NCBI RefSeq assembly: GCF_026790145.1
Contig: NZ_JALAMS010000085.1
Span: 1 to 13,685, forward strand
Length of the DNA stretch: 13,685 bases
Source: Bacillus_I endophytica_A
GTDB taxonomy: Bacteria > Bacillota > Bacilli > Bacillales > Bacillaceae_H
Reading direction: 5' to 3'
A model generated the notes under the pieces. That model was not told the origin of the DNA. It worked only from the letters and a program-made list of their open reading frames with translations, and made no database searches. Position numbers and translations under genes: made by a program. Shown here piece after piece: positions 1 through 7,214 of this stretch. How positions within the stretch are numbered: position 1 is the first letter of the stretch; each line of letters begins with the position of its first letter.

Positions 1-1
1 T

Positions 2-1174
2 TTCGGAGGTCTCCAAGGTGGTATCATCTCCCCTCTCCTATCAAATGTTGTCTTAAATGAATTAGACTGGTGGATTAGTAATCAATGGGAGACCTTCAAA
101 CCTAGCAATTTCAAGACAAACATTAACTTTAGACATTATGCACGTAAATATACAAATTTAAAGGATGGCTTCATTGTCAGATACGCAGATGATTTTAAGA
201 TTATGTGCAGAACATATCAAGGTGCGCAAAGATACTACCATGCCACCATTGATTTTCTTAACAATAGGTTAGGATTAGATATTAACCGAAAGAAATCTAA
301 AGTGGTAAATCTTAAAAAGAACTCGTCTACCTTTCTTGGCTTTAAAGTCAAATTAGTTCAACAGAACAAATCTAGGTATGGTTTTGTCGCCAAAAGTAGT
401 ATGGCTGATAAAGCGAGGCAGAAAACTACTCAGATTTTAAAGCAAAGAATTAAGGAAATTCAAAGATATCCTACAGCTGATAATGTTTTGAAATTTAATA
501 TTACCCTTATTGGTATTCAAAATTACTACAAATACGCTACTAAAATTTATTTAGATTTAACAAGAATTAACTACACTCTGCTTAAATCTATGAAATCCAG
601 ACTGAGAAATAATGGAGAAATTATTCAATTTAATCAAACACCTATGAAATTTAAAGTGAGAGCAAAAGGAATTCAATTAGACACTAAAGTGTATTCCATA
701 TGTAAAACTCCTTTACTTCCAGTAACAGGAAAACATCATAAAAACCCATGGAACTTCTCCCAAGATATATGTAATTACACTAGAACTGGACGTACTAAGG
801 TTCATAAGAACCTTAAAGCTATACCGAAAGATGTCCTAATCCAAGTAATGTCTAGATACTCGAGGAACAAGAGTATTGAATATAATGATAACCGGATATC
901 GAAATATATAACTCAATACGGGAAATGTTATATAACGGGAGAAACGATTGGGATTGACAGAGTACACTGCCATCATAAGATTCCTGTTAAAAACGGGGGC
1001 ACTGATAAATTTAACAACTTAGTTATAGTGGACAAATACATTCACCATCTCATCCACATGACAAATCAAAAGAGAATCAGAGCTTCGCTCTTTCTATTTA
1101 AATTAAACGCAAAGAAATTAGATAAATTGAATTACCTCCGAATTGAAGCTGGTAATGAACCGATAACTCTATAA
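2..1174 (+). CDS. ltrA: Group II intron reverse transcriptase/maturase with HNH endonuclease (5'-partial)
   Basis: Multifunctional intron-encoded protein: it helps the intron fold and splice, then nicks target DNA and reverse-transcribes the intron into it. The frame is open from base 2, so the gene starts upstream of the window. Visible in order: the RT segment GGLQGGIISPLL at residues 3-14 (families usually have TPQGG here, so leucine replaces proline), the catalytic YADD at residues 61-64 (bases 182-193), the RT7-like FLGF, the helical maturase domain X, and a C-terminal HNH endonuclease with the HCHH cluster near residues 322-325 followed by GGTDKFNNL. The 391 codons present are about two thirds of a usual 550-600-residue protein. 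An ATG at 203 is internal and follows YADD, so it is not the true start. Nothing in the visible part is broken, so the protein may be active. Confidence 0.92.
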   Translation, partial: FGGLQGGIISPLLSNVVLNELDWWISNQWETFKPSNFKTNINFRHYARKYTNLKDGFIVRYADDFKIMCRTYQGAQRYYHATIDFLNNRLGLDINRKKSKVVNLKKNSSTFLGFKVKLVQQNKSRYGFVAKSSMADKARQKTTQILKQRIKEIQRYPTADNVLKFNITLIGIQNYYKYATKIYLDLTRINYTLLKSMKSRLRNNGEIIQFNQTPMKFKVRAKGIQLDTKVYSICKTPLLPVTGKHHKNPWNFSQDICNYTRTGRTKVHKNLKAIPKDVLIQVMSRYSRNKSIEYNDNRISKYITQYGKCYITGETIGIDRVHCHHKIPVKNGGTDKFNNLVIVDKYIHHLIHMTNQKRIRASLFLFKLNAKKLDKLNYLRIEAGNEPITL

Positions 1175-1206
1175 GTTAACTTGTAACTATTAGCTGGAGA
1201 TGATGG

Positions 1207-1242
1207 GACGCCGTATGACGGGAAACTGTCACGTACGGTGTT
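1207..1242 (+). ncRNA. Group II intron domain V catalytic hairpin
   Basis: The stem GACGCCGTA pairs with TACGGTGTT, allowing G-U pairs, and the upper part (tgac/gtca) closes on a GGAAAC-type loop. Size, the CCGTAYGA...TCACGTACGG pattern and position just after the RT stop are those of group II domain V, the metal-binding active site of the ribozyme. A purine-rich linker and a domain VI-like stem (AGGT...ACCT around 1253-1282) follow. Confidence 0.85.
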
Positions 1243-1284
1243 AGGTGGGGGAAAAGGTGGAGATAATATCAAATCCTTACCTAT

Positions 1285-2244
1285 CACGCACAGTTAGAAC
1301 TTCGTAAATATATTGCTAGATATCTATATCAATCTAGAGGAGTTGAATGTTCGGAAAACCAAATTATTATTGGGGCCGGTACACAATATCTATTAAGCAT
1401 GCTGTGTAAAATAGTGGGTAGAGAATTAGTTTATGGTATAGAAGAACCAGGTTATAATCGCGTAAGATTTATATTTAAGGAGTATGGACAAGTAGTCAAA
1501 CCTATCCCTCTTGATCAAAATGGAATAAATGTTACTCACTTAAAAGATAGTAAAGTGAAAGTCGTTTATGTGACTCCTTCTCATCAATTTCCCTTGGGGA
1601 TGGTGATGCCCATATCTCGACGCCTAGAATTAATAGAATGGGCAAAGGAAACAGGAGGATATATTATTGAAGACGATTATGATAGTGAATTTCGATATGA
1701 AGGAAAGCCTATTCCCTCTCTTCAAAGTCTTGATTCAAATGAAAAAGTAATCTATATGGGAACTTTTGCGAAGTCTCTCATTCCATCACTACGCTTGAGC
1801 TATATGGTACTTCCTAGTAAGTTATTAATTGAATATAACAAACACTTTATTGGTTATGTGCAAACCGTTTCCAGATTACATCAACATACGCTAAAGCTCT
1901 TTATAGAAACTGGTCAATGGTCCAGACATCTGAACAAAGTAAGAAATATTTATAAGAAAAAGCACAATGCTTTGCTTACTGCTATCAGAGCTCATATGGA
2001 TGGTAAGGTAAAAGTAATGGGTTCGGGAGCTGGATTACATGTGCTTTTAGAACCTAAAAATAATATGACAGAGAGAGAACTTATTGATAAGGCTAGAAAG
2101 CAGGGAGTTTTAGTGTATCCTGTATCTACATTTTATGATCAGCCACCTCATCAAGAGTGCCCTCAAATCCTTCTTGGGTTTGCTGGTTTAGATGAGAATG
2201 GGATTAATGAAGGAGTGCAATTACTTTCTAAATCTTGGTTCTGA
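1285..2244 (+). CDS. MocR/PdxR-type regulator, 3' exon: PLP-dependent aminotransferase-like domain
   Basis: C-terminal fold-type I aminotransferase-like domain of a GntR/MocR-family transcription factor. These proteins join an N-terminal winged helix to a PLP-binding effector domain. The frame runs from the intron boundary through LRKYIARYL, SRGVECSENQIIIGAG, VYVTPSHQFPLGMVMP, EDDYDSEFRYEGKPIP and GTFAKSLIPSLRLSY. The lysine of GTFAKS (codon at 1771) is the expected Schiff-base lysine, and EDDYDSEF carries the Asp that contacts the pyridine nitrogen. An ATG at 1399 is internal: the conserved residues upstream show that the frame belongs to a longer gene. The winged-helix part (about 110-130 residues) and the first aminotransferase residues must lie 5' of the intron, outside the window. 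The regulated gene is unknown; MocR proteins usually control a neighbouring or divergent gene. The domain itself is intact to its stop, so function depends on intron splicing. Confidence 0.85.
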   Translation, partial: HAQLELRKYIARYLYQSRGVECSENQIIIGAGTQYLLSMLCKIVGRELVYGIEEPGYNRVRFIFKEYGQVVKPIPLDQNGINVTHLKDSKVKVVYVTPSHQFPLGMVMPISRRLELIEWAKETGGYIIEDDYDSEFRYEGKPIPSLQSLDSNEKVIYMGTFAKSLIPSLRLSYMVLPSKLLIEYNKHFIGYVQTVSRLHQHTLKLFIETGQWSRHLNKVRNIYKKKHNALLTAIRAHMDGKVKVMGSGAGLHVLLEPKNNMTERELIDKARKQGVLVYPVSTFYDQPPHQECPQILLGFAGLDENGINEGVQLLSKSWF

Positions 2245-2352
2245 CTTTTTCCCCTACTTGCAAATCTAAATTATAAAAGGATGCAAAACCGTCCGTAGAA
2301 ATATATCTAAATGAAACCTATTTAAACATTAATAACATAAAACCTCCTTACA

Positions 2353-2396
2353 AAAACAGAAGCCTACCTGAGAAATCTCAAATAGGCTTTTGTTTT
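2353..2396. terminator. Bidirectional rho-independent terminator
   Basis: Fourteen-base arms (AAAACAGAAGCCTA and TAGGCTTTTGTTTT, one G-U pair) surround an inner TGAG/CTCA stem, with U-rich tracts on both strands. It sits between the convergent mocR exon (+) and the MFS gene (-) and can serve both. Confidence 0.85.
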
Positions 2397-2425
2397 ATAT
2401 ACAATAGATAAAAATAGTGTCTATC

Positions 2426-3658
2426 TTAGTTAAGGGATTTACTTTGCCCTTTTTGGACAGCTGCTTTTTTAGGCATTAGGCAAGCAAAAATTAAGGCGAC
2501 AAAAGATAACACTAACATAAACATATAGGCATCACTTGAACCATAAATAGAAGATAACTTAGCGAGCTGCATAGCTGCCATATTCTCATTCTCAGTAGAT
2601 AACTCCGTAGCGCGTGATGTATGAATTGTATACACTGTAACGACTACCGCCGTTCCAATAGCTCCTGCTAATTGTCGTACGGTATTATTGACTGCTGAAC
2701 CGTGTGAACCTAACTCTCTTGGTAAAGCATTTAATCCTGCTGTATTTAAAGGCATGGAGATAAAGCTTAGTCCAATTCGTAAAATAATGGTACGGACCAT
2801 TAAGTACATATAAGTCGTGGATTCAGTTAAATCAATTACCCCCCACATGGAAATCATAATAAATATTAACCCAGTAATAAAAATGGGTCTCGACCCATAT
2901 TTATCATACATTTTTCCTGTGACTGGCGATAAAAAGGCATTAATGACAGCTCCAGGTAATAATAGTAATCCATCTTCAAATGCGGTAAAACCTCTTCCAT
3001 CTTGTAAGTAAATAGGTAAAAGAATAAGATCCGCATACATAATCATTGTAATAAGTATGTTGAGGATAGATGTAAGGGTAAATACTTTATACTTAAATAC
3101 AGATAAATTCAATAATGGATCATTAGATTTGATTTGTCGTAAACAGAAAAGAATAGTAACAATTACACCAACAACAATGGTCGTGATAACTACAGGATGA
3201 TCCCATCCTTTACTTCCAGCACTACTAAATCCGAATAAAATACAGCCAAAACCAATTGTAGATAACAAAACACTCACAACATCTAATTTTGCTTTTGCCG
3301 TTTCGGAAACGTTCATTAAATATTTAAATGCTAGAACAATAACGATTAATACAAAGGGAACTAATCCAATAAATAGCCATCTCCAGGAAACATACTCAAC
3401 AACAAAGCCCGATAAAGTAGGAGCGATAGCTGGTGCAAAGATTATCGCAAAGCCAATGGTCCCCATAATACTTCCGCGCTTTTCACTAGGGTATAAATAT
3501 AAAATCACGGTCATCATTAGTGGTGTAATGATGCCTGCTCCAATCGCTTGAATCATTCTTCCTGTCAACAGAACCCCAAAATTCATAGTAACAAAATATA
3601 TATTCCTTGACCATGAACAGTTTACCTGAAAGTGTTCACTACTCGACATAGAAAACAA
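2426..3658 (-). pseudogene. DHA2-family MFS drug exporter, 5'-truncated (EmrB/LmrB-like)
   Basis: Proton-driven multidrug exporter of the 14-helix DHA2 class, acting in the cytoplasmic membrane. Homology is obvious from NFGVLLTGRMIQAIGAGI onward (about residue 27), through SEKRGSIMGTIGFAIIFAPA and the antiporter-type segment APTLSGFVVEYVSWRWLF, to the last helix and the basic tail PKKAAVQKGQ. Intact family members have about 90-100 residues before NFGVLL, containing the first helices and motif A. Here only about 26 unrelated residues (MFSMSSSEHFQ...) precede it from a TTG at 3658 with no ribosome binding site, and the frame upstream soon closes. The 5' end was therefore lost, probably by a deletion that brought the gene next to the divergent tetR at 3704. 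In related loci a divergent TetR repressor typically controls such an exporter. Loss of the first helices should abolish transport. Confidence 0.78.
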
Positions 3659-3668
3659 GGTGTGTCGA
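3643..3668. promoter_or_regulatory. Inverted repeat between MFS remnant and tetR (possible operator)
   Basis: TCGACA at 3643-3648 and TGTCGA at 3663-3668 form an inverted repeat with a 14-base spacer, just upstream of the tetR ribosome binding site. Divergent TetR-exporter pairs usually carry a repressor operator here. The arms are only six bases, so this is a weak call. Confidence 0.25.
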
Positions 3669-3703
3669 TAAAGTCTGGGTAAAATCTACAAAGGAGTTTA
3701 ACA

Positions 3704-4248
3704 ATGACTATCTCTAAAAAAAAGATCCTCGTACTACTCGTACGAGAGAAATGTTTAAAAGCGCCGTCTTTTCTCTCTTAGGTAAAGATCCAATTCTCTC
3801 AAACTTAACAGTTAGAAAAGTTGCATCTGAAGCAGGGTTAAATCGAACAACGTTTTATTTACACTATCAAGATATTCAAGATTTATTGACACAAATCACA
3901 GATGAAATTCTTCATGAGCTTTCTGATAAAACCTGTGATTTAATCCATGCAAAAGATTTGTCTAAAAAGCAAAAGCTAACCCAATTGCTTGATTATTTAT
4001 ATATCCATCCAACTTATTTGCTTACTCTATTTAAAATAGATCAATTTGAGGAGCAGTTATTTTTACTGTTAAAACAATTAATAGAAACCAGAAGAAAAAA
4101 TACGGAGGAGAATCTACCTGATGATTATGTTGCAGTTGATATTAAAACGGCCTCTCTGGTAGGTATCATCATGTGGTGGATAAAAAACGGCCTTCATTTT
4201 AGTTCGAATTATATTACCAAACAAATTTATTTAATGTATAAATCATAA
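3704..4248 (+). pseudogene. TetR-family transcriptional regulator, frameshifted at an A8 tract
   Basis: Predicted one-component repressor with an N-terminal helix-turn-helix (LTVRKVASEAGLNRTTFYLHY) and a helical ligand domain ending ...QIYLMYKS. The best start is ATG 3704, preceded by AAGGAG at 3691-3696 with 7-base spacing. From there the frame reads MTISKKK and leaves the TetR frame inside the run of eight A at 3716-3723. In the frame of the rest of the gene the following codons read KKDPRTTRTREMFKSAVFSLL, a typical TetR N-terminus, but that frame has a TAA at 3715 directly upstream. One extra A would join the two into a protein of about 181 residues. The ATG at 3751 is in frame but has no ribosome binding site and cuts off the start of helix 1. 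Possible explanations are a real mutation, slippage on A8 that gives some full-length product, or a homopolymer sequencing error. The neighbouring exporter remnant is its likely former target. Confidence 0.8.
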
Positions 4249-4415
4249 ACATTAGATAGGGAAATACGCTCTTATTTAAAATTAGAATGTAGGCTCGTCT
4301 TTAGAAAAAACAATGATTGACAGACATATATGAATAAAACTGGGTATTCTGCTAACCTATTTAGGATGATTGAGAAATGTATCTAACGTTTTACCCAGAT
4401 AGATAAATAATTAAT

Positions 4416-4455
4416 AATAAAGCAGCCTAGTAATGTCTAAGCTGCTTTATTTCTT
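4416..4455. terminator. Bidirectional terminator after tetR
   Basis: Perfect 11-base arms AATAAAGCAGC (4416-4426) and GCTGCTTTATT (4441-4451) with a 14-base loop, followed by TTCTTCTT on the + strand and A/T-rich sequence on the other side. It lies between the convergent tetR (+) and thioesterase remnant (-). Confidence 0.75.
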
Positions 4456-4489
4456 CTTATAAGATTTTACATTAGAACCGTTCTAGATC

Positions 4490-4770
4490 CTATCCCTCTT
4501 CCAGAATCATTACAGAAGAAACAACATCACTCACTTTTTTTCATTCTGAAATAACTCTGCTACAAGATAGGCGACTTTCTTTCCTAGTCTTCCTACTCTA
4601 GCTTCAACTTCTACTGTTCCTACGGATACTGGTCGGTGGTATGAGGTATGTAAATCAATCGACGCAAACGTTTGATTATCTTTAAGTTTTGATGTAATCG
4701 CGTACGCTATCATAACATCAGCTGCTGAAGCGATAAATCCTCCCATCGCTACCCCATTACCATCAATAAA
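4490..4770 (-). pseudogene. PaaI-like hotdog thioesterase remnant
   Basis: Hotdog-fold acyl-CoA thioesterase fragment. From 4770 the frame reads FIDGNGVAMGGFIASAADVM, matching the family's conserved G-V-x-x-GG and following helix; then come the strand FASIDLHTSYHRPVSVG and VEARVGRLGKKVAYLVAELF. Two lesions are visible. The frame is closed by tandem TAA codons immediately 5' of 4770, so the N-terminal strand and helix are missing. Near the 3' end the reading stops at 4531 after QNEKK, yet the next frame continues VSDVVSSVMILEEG to a stop at 4490, which is the usual last strand of the family. The shift lies in an A7 run (T7 at 4535-4541 on the + strand), where one more A would restore the frame. 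The substrate is unknown. Confidence 0.7.
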
Positions 4771-4841
4771 TTATTATGGAGTGACGAGGAATTGACAGAG
4801 AAAATGATTGAACCAAACTATATGATGACTCCTCTTATGAG

Positions 4842-4877
4842 TAATATTATCCCCCTAAACTCTAGGGGATAATATTA
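4842..4877. repeat. Perfect palindromic hairpin
   Basis: Arms TAATATTATCCCC and GGGGATAATATTA match perfectly around a 10-base loop. The T-run TTTTTT begins 10 bases after the right arm, too far for a classical terminator. It could be a terminator variant or a protein-binding palindrome. No gene lies directly beside it; the thioesterase remnant points away from it. Confidence 0.6.
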
Positions 4878-4905
4878 TTGGGATATCTTTTTTGTTTGTA
4901 AAGAT

Positions 4906-4930
4906 AATCTGTGTTATGTTAACTAAAAAT
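4906..4930 (+). repeat. Tail motif of recurrent intergenic element (copy D)
   Basis: AATCTGTGTTATGTTAACTA matches copy E at 7143 at 20 of the first 24 positions and shares the 10-mer ATGTTAACTA with copy C near 11219. As in the other copies it lies downstream of a hairpin, here the palindrome at 4842-4877. Confidence 0.5.
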
Positions 4931-5125
4931 AAGAAAAATATAAGTTCCCAAAATTCTTAAGAGTACTAAAAGCAGGCACACTGGTGAAAGTAAATGATTA
5001 GTTAAAATATATAGGATTAAATCATTTTTTACTTAAATAAAAATTACTCGTATGCCCCTCTTAATCAATAGTACGATACAGTTACATCCCGTTTATACTG
5101 ATTATTCCCCTTGTCTTTTCCTATT

Positions 5126-6085
5126 CTAGTAACCACGCTTTCTATCAACGAATCCGTCTAAGGGTTGTCCATTTATATACCGTTTAATATTCTTCAAAAA
5201 AAAGTTACTTACATCCTGTACAGTACTTGGTCCCGATAAATGTGAAGTGATATACACATTAGGCATAGACCAGAATTCATGATTTTTTGGTAACGGTTCT
5301 ACCTCAAATACATCCAAAACAGCTGCCTGGAGATGCCCGGATTGCAAGACAGATATTAAACTATCTTCATCGATTAAGGAGCCACGTCCAACGTTAATAA
5401 CACAAGAATTTGGTTTCAAGGCTAGAAGAAGTTCGTAGTTCACAATATGATACGTGTCGTCTGTTAAAGGAAGTGTTAACACTAAATAATCGAGATCTTT
5501 TACAAAATCGTACCATTGATTTGGATTAAAATGAAGGTCTACTAATGAAGCTTGTTTTCCACTAAAGCTTAATCCATTTACATTCATATCAAACGCCCGG
5601 GCTTTACGAACAATTTCAGTCCCAATTGATCCAAGCCCGGCTATTCCAATAGTTTTCCCCTTTAGAGAATCAGAAATAAATGGATCCCATCGATTTTCTA
5701 GTTGTGCTTTTCTCATACGTGGACCATTTTTAACTATATCTAAGAGAAATTTAAATACATATTCAGATATATAAGTACCAAACTGGTCAACAATTCTGGT
5801 TATTTTAATATTCTGAGGTATTGATTTATCTGCAATAAGGTCATTAATCCCAGCTCCCATTGATTGGAACCAACGGACAGATGAGCCCATTTGTTTATTC
5901 AATAATTGGGTAGGAAATTTCCATCCTAAAATAACTTCAGTACCTGATAAACATCTTTCTGCTTGCTCTAAACTTGTTGCTGCTTTGACAGATGTAAACC
6001 CTTGATTACAAATATATTCAGTATAAGCTTTTACCTCTGATTCATTAGGACTAAATATAAGAATATTAGGTTGAATTGTATTCAT
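5126..6085 (-). CDS. D-isomer-specific 2-hydroxyacid dehydrogenase
   Basis: NAD(P)-dependent cytosolic oxidoreductase of the D-2-hydroxyacid dehydrogenase family, which interconverts 2-oxo acids (glyoxylate, hydroxypyruvate and similar) and D-2-hydroxyacids. The 319 residues are the normal length. The nucleotide-binding motif is GLGSIG at 150-155. Catalytic residues are in place: Arg234 in NVGRGS, Glu263 in DVFEVEPLP and His282 in ITSHLSGPS. The overall pattern (RWFQSMGAGIN near 71-81, few insertions) resembles the GhrA/YoaD-like glyoxylate/hydroxypyruvate reductase branch, but substrate cannot be read from sequence. The ATG at 6085 follows AGAGGAGG with 6-base spacing, a strong ribosome binding site. 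The gene stands alone, with a promoter about 75 bases upstream and no operon partner. Confidence 0.93.
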   Translation of the reverse strand: MNTIQPNILIFSPNESEVKAYTEYICNQGFTSVKAATSLEQAERCLSGTEVILGWKFPTQLLNKQMGSSVRWFQSMGAGINDLIADKSIPQNIKITRIVDQFGTYISEYVFKFLLDIVKNGPRMRKAQLENRWDPFISDSLKGKTIGIAGLGSIGTEIVRKARAFDMNVNGLSFSGKQASLVDLHFNPNQWYDFVKDLDYLVLTLPLTDDTYHIVNYELLLALKPNSCVINVGRGSLIDEDSLISVLQSGHLQAAVLDVFEVEPLPKNHEFWSMPNVYITSHLSGPSTVQDVSNFFLKNIKRYINGQPLDGFVDRKRGY

Positions 6086-6157
6086 TAGATTCCTCCTCTT
6101 TTGAACTCTTCTTAAGACAGTTTTAATGCAAATATTAAAAACATCTAACTGACTTTC

Positions 6158-6185
6158 ATTATAGTTGAATAAAAATAAATAACAA
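6158..6185 (-). promoter_or_regulatory. Sigma-A-type promoter of the hydroxyacid dehydrogenase
   Basis: On the minus strand a -35 TTGTTA (6185-6180) and a perfect -10 TATAAT (6163-6158) are separated by 16 bases. This predicts a 5' untranslated region of about 65-70 bases before the ATG at 6085. Confidence 0.5.
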
Positions 6186-6257
6186 AATTTTCACAGGTAT
6201 ATACAAGTAGGCACATAAAATATTTAGACTAAAGTATAAATATAGGAAAAGCAAAAG

Positions 6258-6330
6258 AAAAAGCACAAACTCATTGGTAATCAACAGGTTTGGGCTTTTT
6301 CACTTTCTCGAACATGTTGTAATTTCGAGT
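6258..6330. repeat. Recurrent terminator-tail element, copy A
   Basis: Hairpin arms AAAAAGCACAAAC (6258-6270) and GTTTGGGCTTTTT (6288-6300) pair except at one position and enclose the loop tCATTGGTAATCAACAg. The tail CACTTTCTCGAACATGTTG follows. The loop and tail resemble copies B (7493) and C (11156), whereas the stems differ. It works as a terminator on the + strand, yet no + strand gene precedes it. Confidence 0.6.
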
Positions 6331-6403
6331 TATGAAAGTACAATATTTTAAATCAAAAAATGGATTATTTTAATAAATATATAATAATTATCCTTATAAT
6401 TAC

Positions 6404-6449
6404 TGAAAGAAAAAGGCAGCATCTAATTGGATGCTGCCTTTTTCTTTCA
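6404..6449. terminator. Orphan bidirectional terminator with 20-bp perfect stem
   Basis: Arms 6404-6423 and 6430-6449 are perfectly complementary over 20 bases (core AAGGCAGCATC / GATGCTGCCTT) around the loop TAATTG, with T-runs on both strands. The nearest genes (dehydrogenase starting at 6085, ynfA starting at 6763) both point away from it, so it terminates no visible transcript. Confidence 0.85.
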
Positions 6450-6762
6450 TACACTTCTAATAGATTAAAGTTATTTGCCCTTGTGAGGCCCTTTCACTAC
6501 GTATATCGGTTCATACCAAAGTGCCTTGTGAATAATACGAATATCTACTTTCAATTTGAGGTAATACACTTCCTGAAGTGGCTGTCAAGTCTTTCAAAAC
6601 TAACCAGTCCCTTCATAAGATAAGTATTTAACCTTTCACAGCAATCACTTTTATAGTTTTAATGGTTTTACGCTTTTTTCACTTCTCATAAAAACTATTA
6701 TATTAACTAATAATCAATATGATATACAATGTAAAAGAAGAAAATTTACGCAAGGAGTATTT

Positions 6763-7089
6763 ATGATGATTAAAGCAATCTTTATATTTTTATTAGCTGG
6801 AATAGCAGAGATCGGTGGAGGCTACCTTATTTGGAAATGGTTACGAGAAGGAGCATCTGGTTGGTTAGGGTTATTCGGTGGAATAGCTCTTGTTCTCTAT
6901 GGGATTATTGCTACATGGCAAGCCTTCCCTGATTTTGGTCGGGTTTATGCAGCCTATGGAGGCGTCTTTATTATTATGAGTTTATTTTGGGGCTGGTTAG
7001 TAGATAAGAAAATTCCAGATACATATGATTGGGTCGGTGGGCTTGTATGCTTAATTGGTGTTTTTATTATATTATGGCCAAGAAACTAA
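6763..7089 (+). CDS. ynfA: YnfA/UPF0060-family small membrane protein
   Basis: Four-helix inner-membrane protein of 108 residues, the usual family length, related to small multidrug resistance transporters; its function is not firmly established. Signature segments are visible: AGIAEIGGGYLIWKWLREG at the N-terminus, YGIIATWQAFPDFGRVYAAYGG in the middle, WGWLVDKKIPDTYDW and a final hydrophobic helix ending IILWPRN. AAGGAG at 6752-6757 precedes two adjacent ATGs: 6763 (5-base spacing) and 6766 (8-base spacing). The second may be used instead, removing one residue. A weak promoter-like pair, TTAACT and TACAAT with 16-base spacing, lies about 30-55 bases upstream. It is monocistronic, ended by the hairpin at 7100-7127, and apparently intact. 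Confidence 0.92.
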   Translation: MMIKAIFIFLLAGIAEIGGGYLIWKWLREGASGWLGLFGGIALVLYGIIATWQAFPDFGRVYAAYGGVFIIMSLFWGWLVDKKIPDTYDWVGGLVCLIGVFIILWPRN

Positions 7090-7099
7090 GTGATGAAAA

Positions 7100-7127
7100 G
7101 AAGAGAGTGAAAATCTTTACTCTCTTC
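7100..7127 (+). terminator. Terminator of ynfA
   Basis: GAAGAGAGT (7100-7108) and ACTCTCTTC (7119-7127) pair perfectly around a 10-base loop that can extend the stem. It starts 10 bases after the ynfA stop. The following tract (CTCTGTAGTTCC) is U-poor, so termination may be weak. Confidence 0.6.
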
Positions 7128-7142
7128 CTCTGTAGTTCCTAA

Positions 7143-7168
7143 AATTTGTGCTATGTTAGCTAAGAAAA
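7143..7168 (+). repeat. Tail motif of recurrent intergenic element (copy E)
   Basis: AATTTGTGCTATGTTAGCTA is near-identical to copy D at 4906 and follows the ynfA terminator hairpin, in the same arrangement as the other copies. Confidence 0.5.
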
Positions 7169-7214
7169 TATGACCTATAAAATAGAACAAAACTTCTTTA
7201 TTACTTTTTATCAT

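Larger units (their letters stand above)
1..1287 (+). mobile_element. Group II intron, 3' portion (5' end outside window)
   Basis: This is a retroelement: a self-splicing RNA that encodes its own reverse transcriptase/maturase. The window begins inside the RT coding region. After the ORF stop at 1174 come a domain V hairpin (1207-1242) and a domain VI-like segment (about 1250-1284). Downstream, from about 1285, an unrelated reading frame resumes in the middle of a MocR-type aminotransferase domain, which fixes the 3' boundary to within a few bases. Group II introns end in A followed by a pyrimidine, so the end is either 1284 (exon begins CAC) or 1287 (exon begins GCA). Both give a phase-0 exon. 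I could not place the bulged branch-point A with certainty. The element lies in the same orientation as the host gene, so splicing could restore the host mRNA. Confidence 0.88.
4771..5125. other. Gene-free interval with palindrome and repeat tail
   Basis: I see no coding potential on either strand. The interval holds a perfect 13-base-arm palindrome (4842-4877) and one copy of the shared tail motif (4906-4930), which are listed separately. Confidence 0.5.
6086..6762. other. Long intergenic interval between dehydrogenase and ynfA
   Basis: The interval carries the dehydrogenase promoter, repeat-terminator copy A (6258-6330) and a very strong orphan terminator (6404-6449). A minus-strand frame from GTG 6569 to the stop at 6471 encodes 32 codons of protein-like text (VYYLKLKVDIRIIHKALWYE...), but it has no convincing ribosome binding site. 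I treat it as a possible gene fragment only. Nothing else is recognisable. Confidence 0.45.

Noticed and set aside
2817..3011. 64-codon + strand frame inside the MFS gene
   Set aside because: It is an antisense shadow of the exporter coding sequence.
4320..4405. CTGGGTA near 4340 and TACCCAG near 4393 as a long-range inverted repeat
   Set aside because: Seven-base arms separated by some 50 bases in AT-rich DNA are expected by chance.
6360..6623. 87-codon + strand frame beginning ATG 6360
   Set aside because: It runs straight through the 20-bp terminator stem, has no ribosome binding site and reads as random hydrophobic text.
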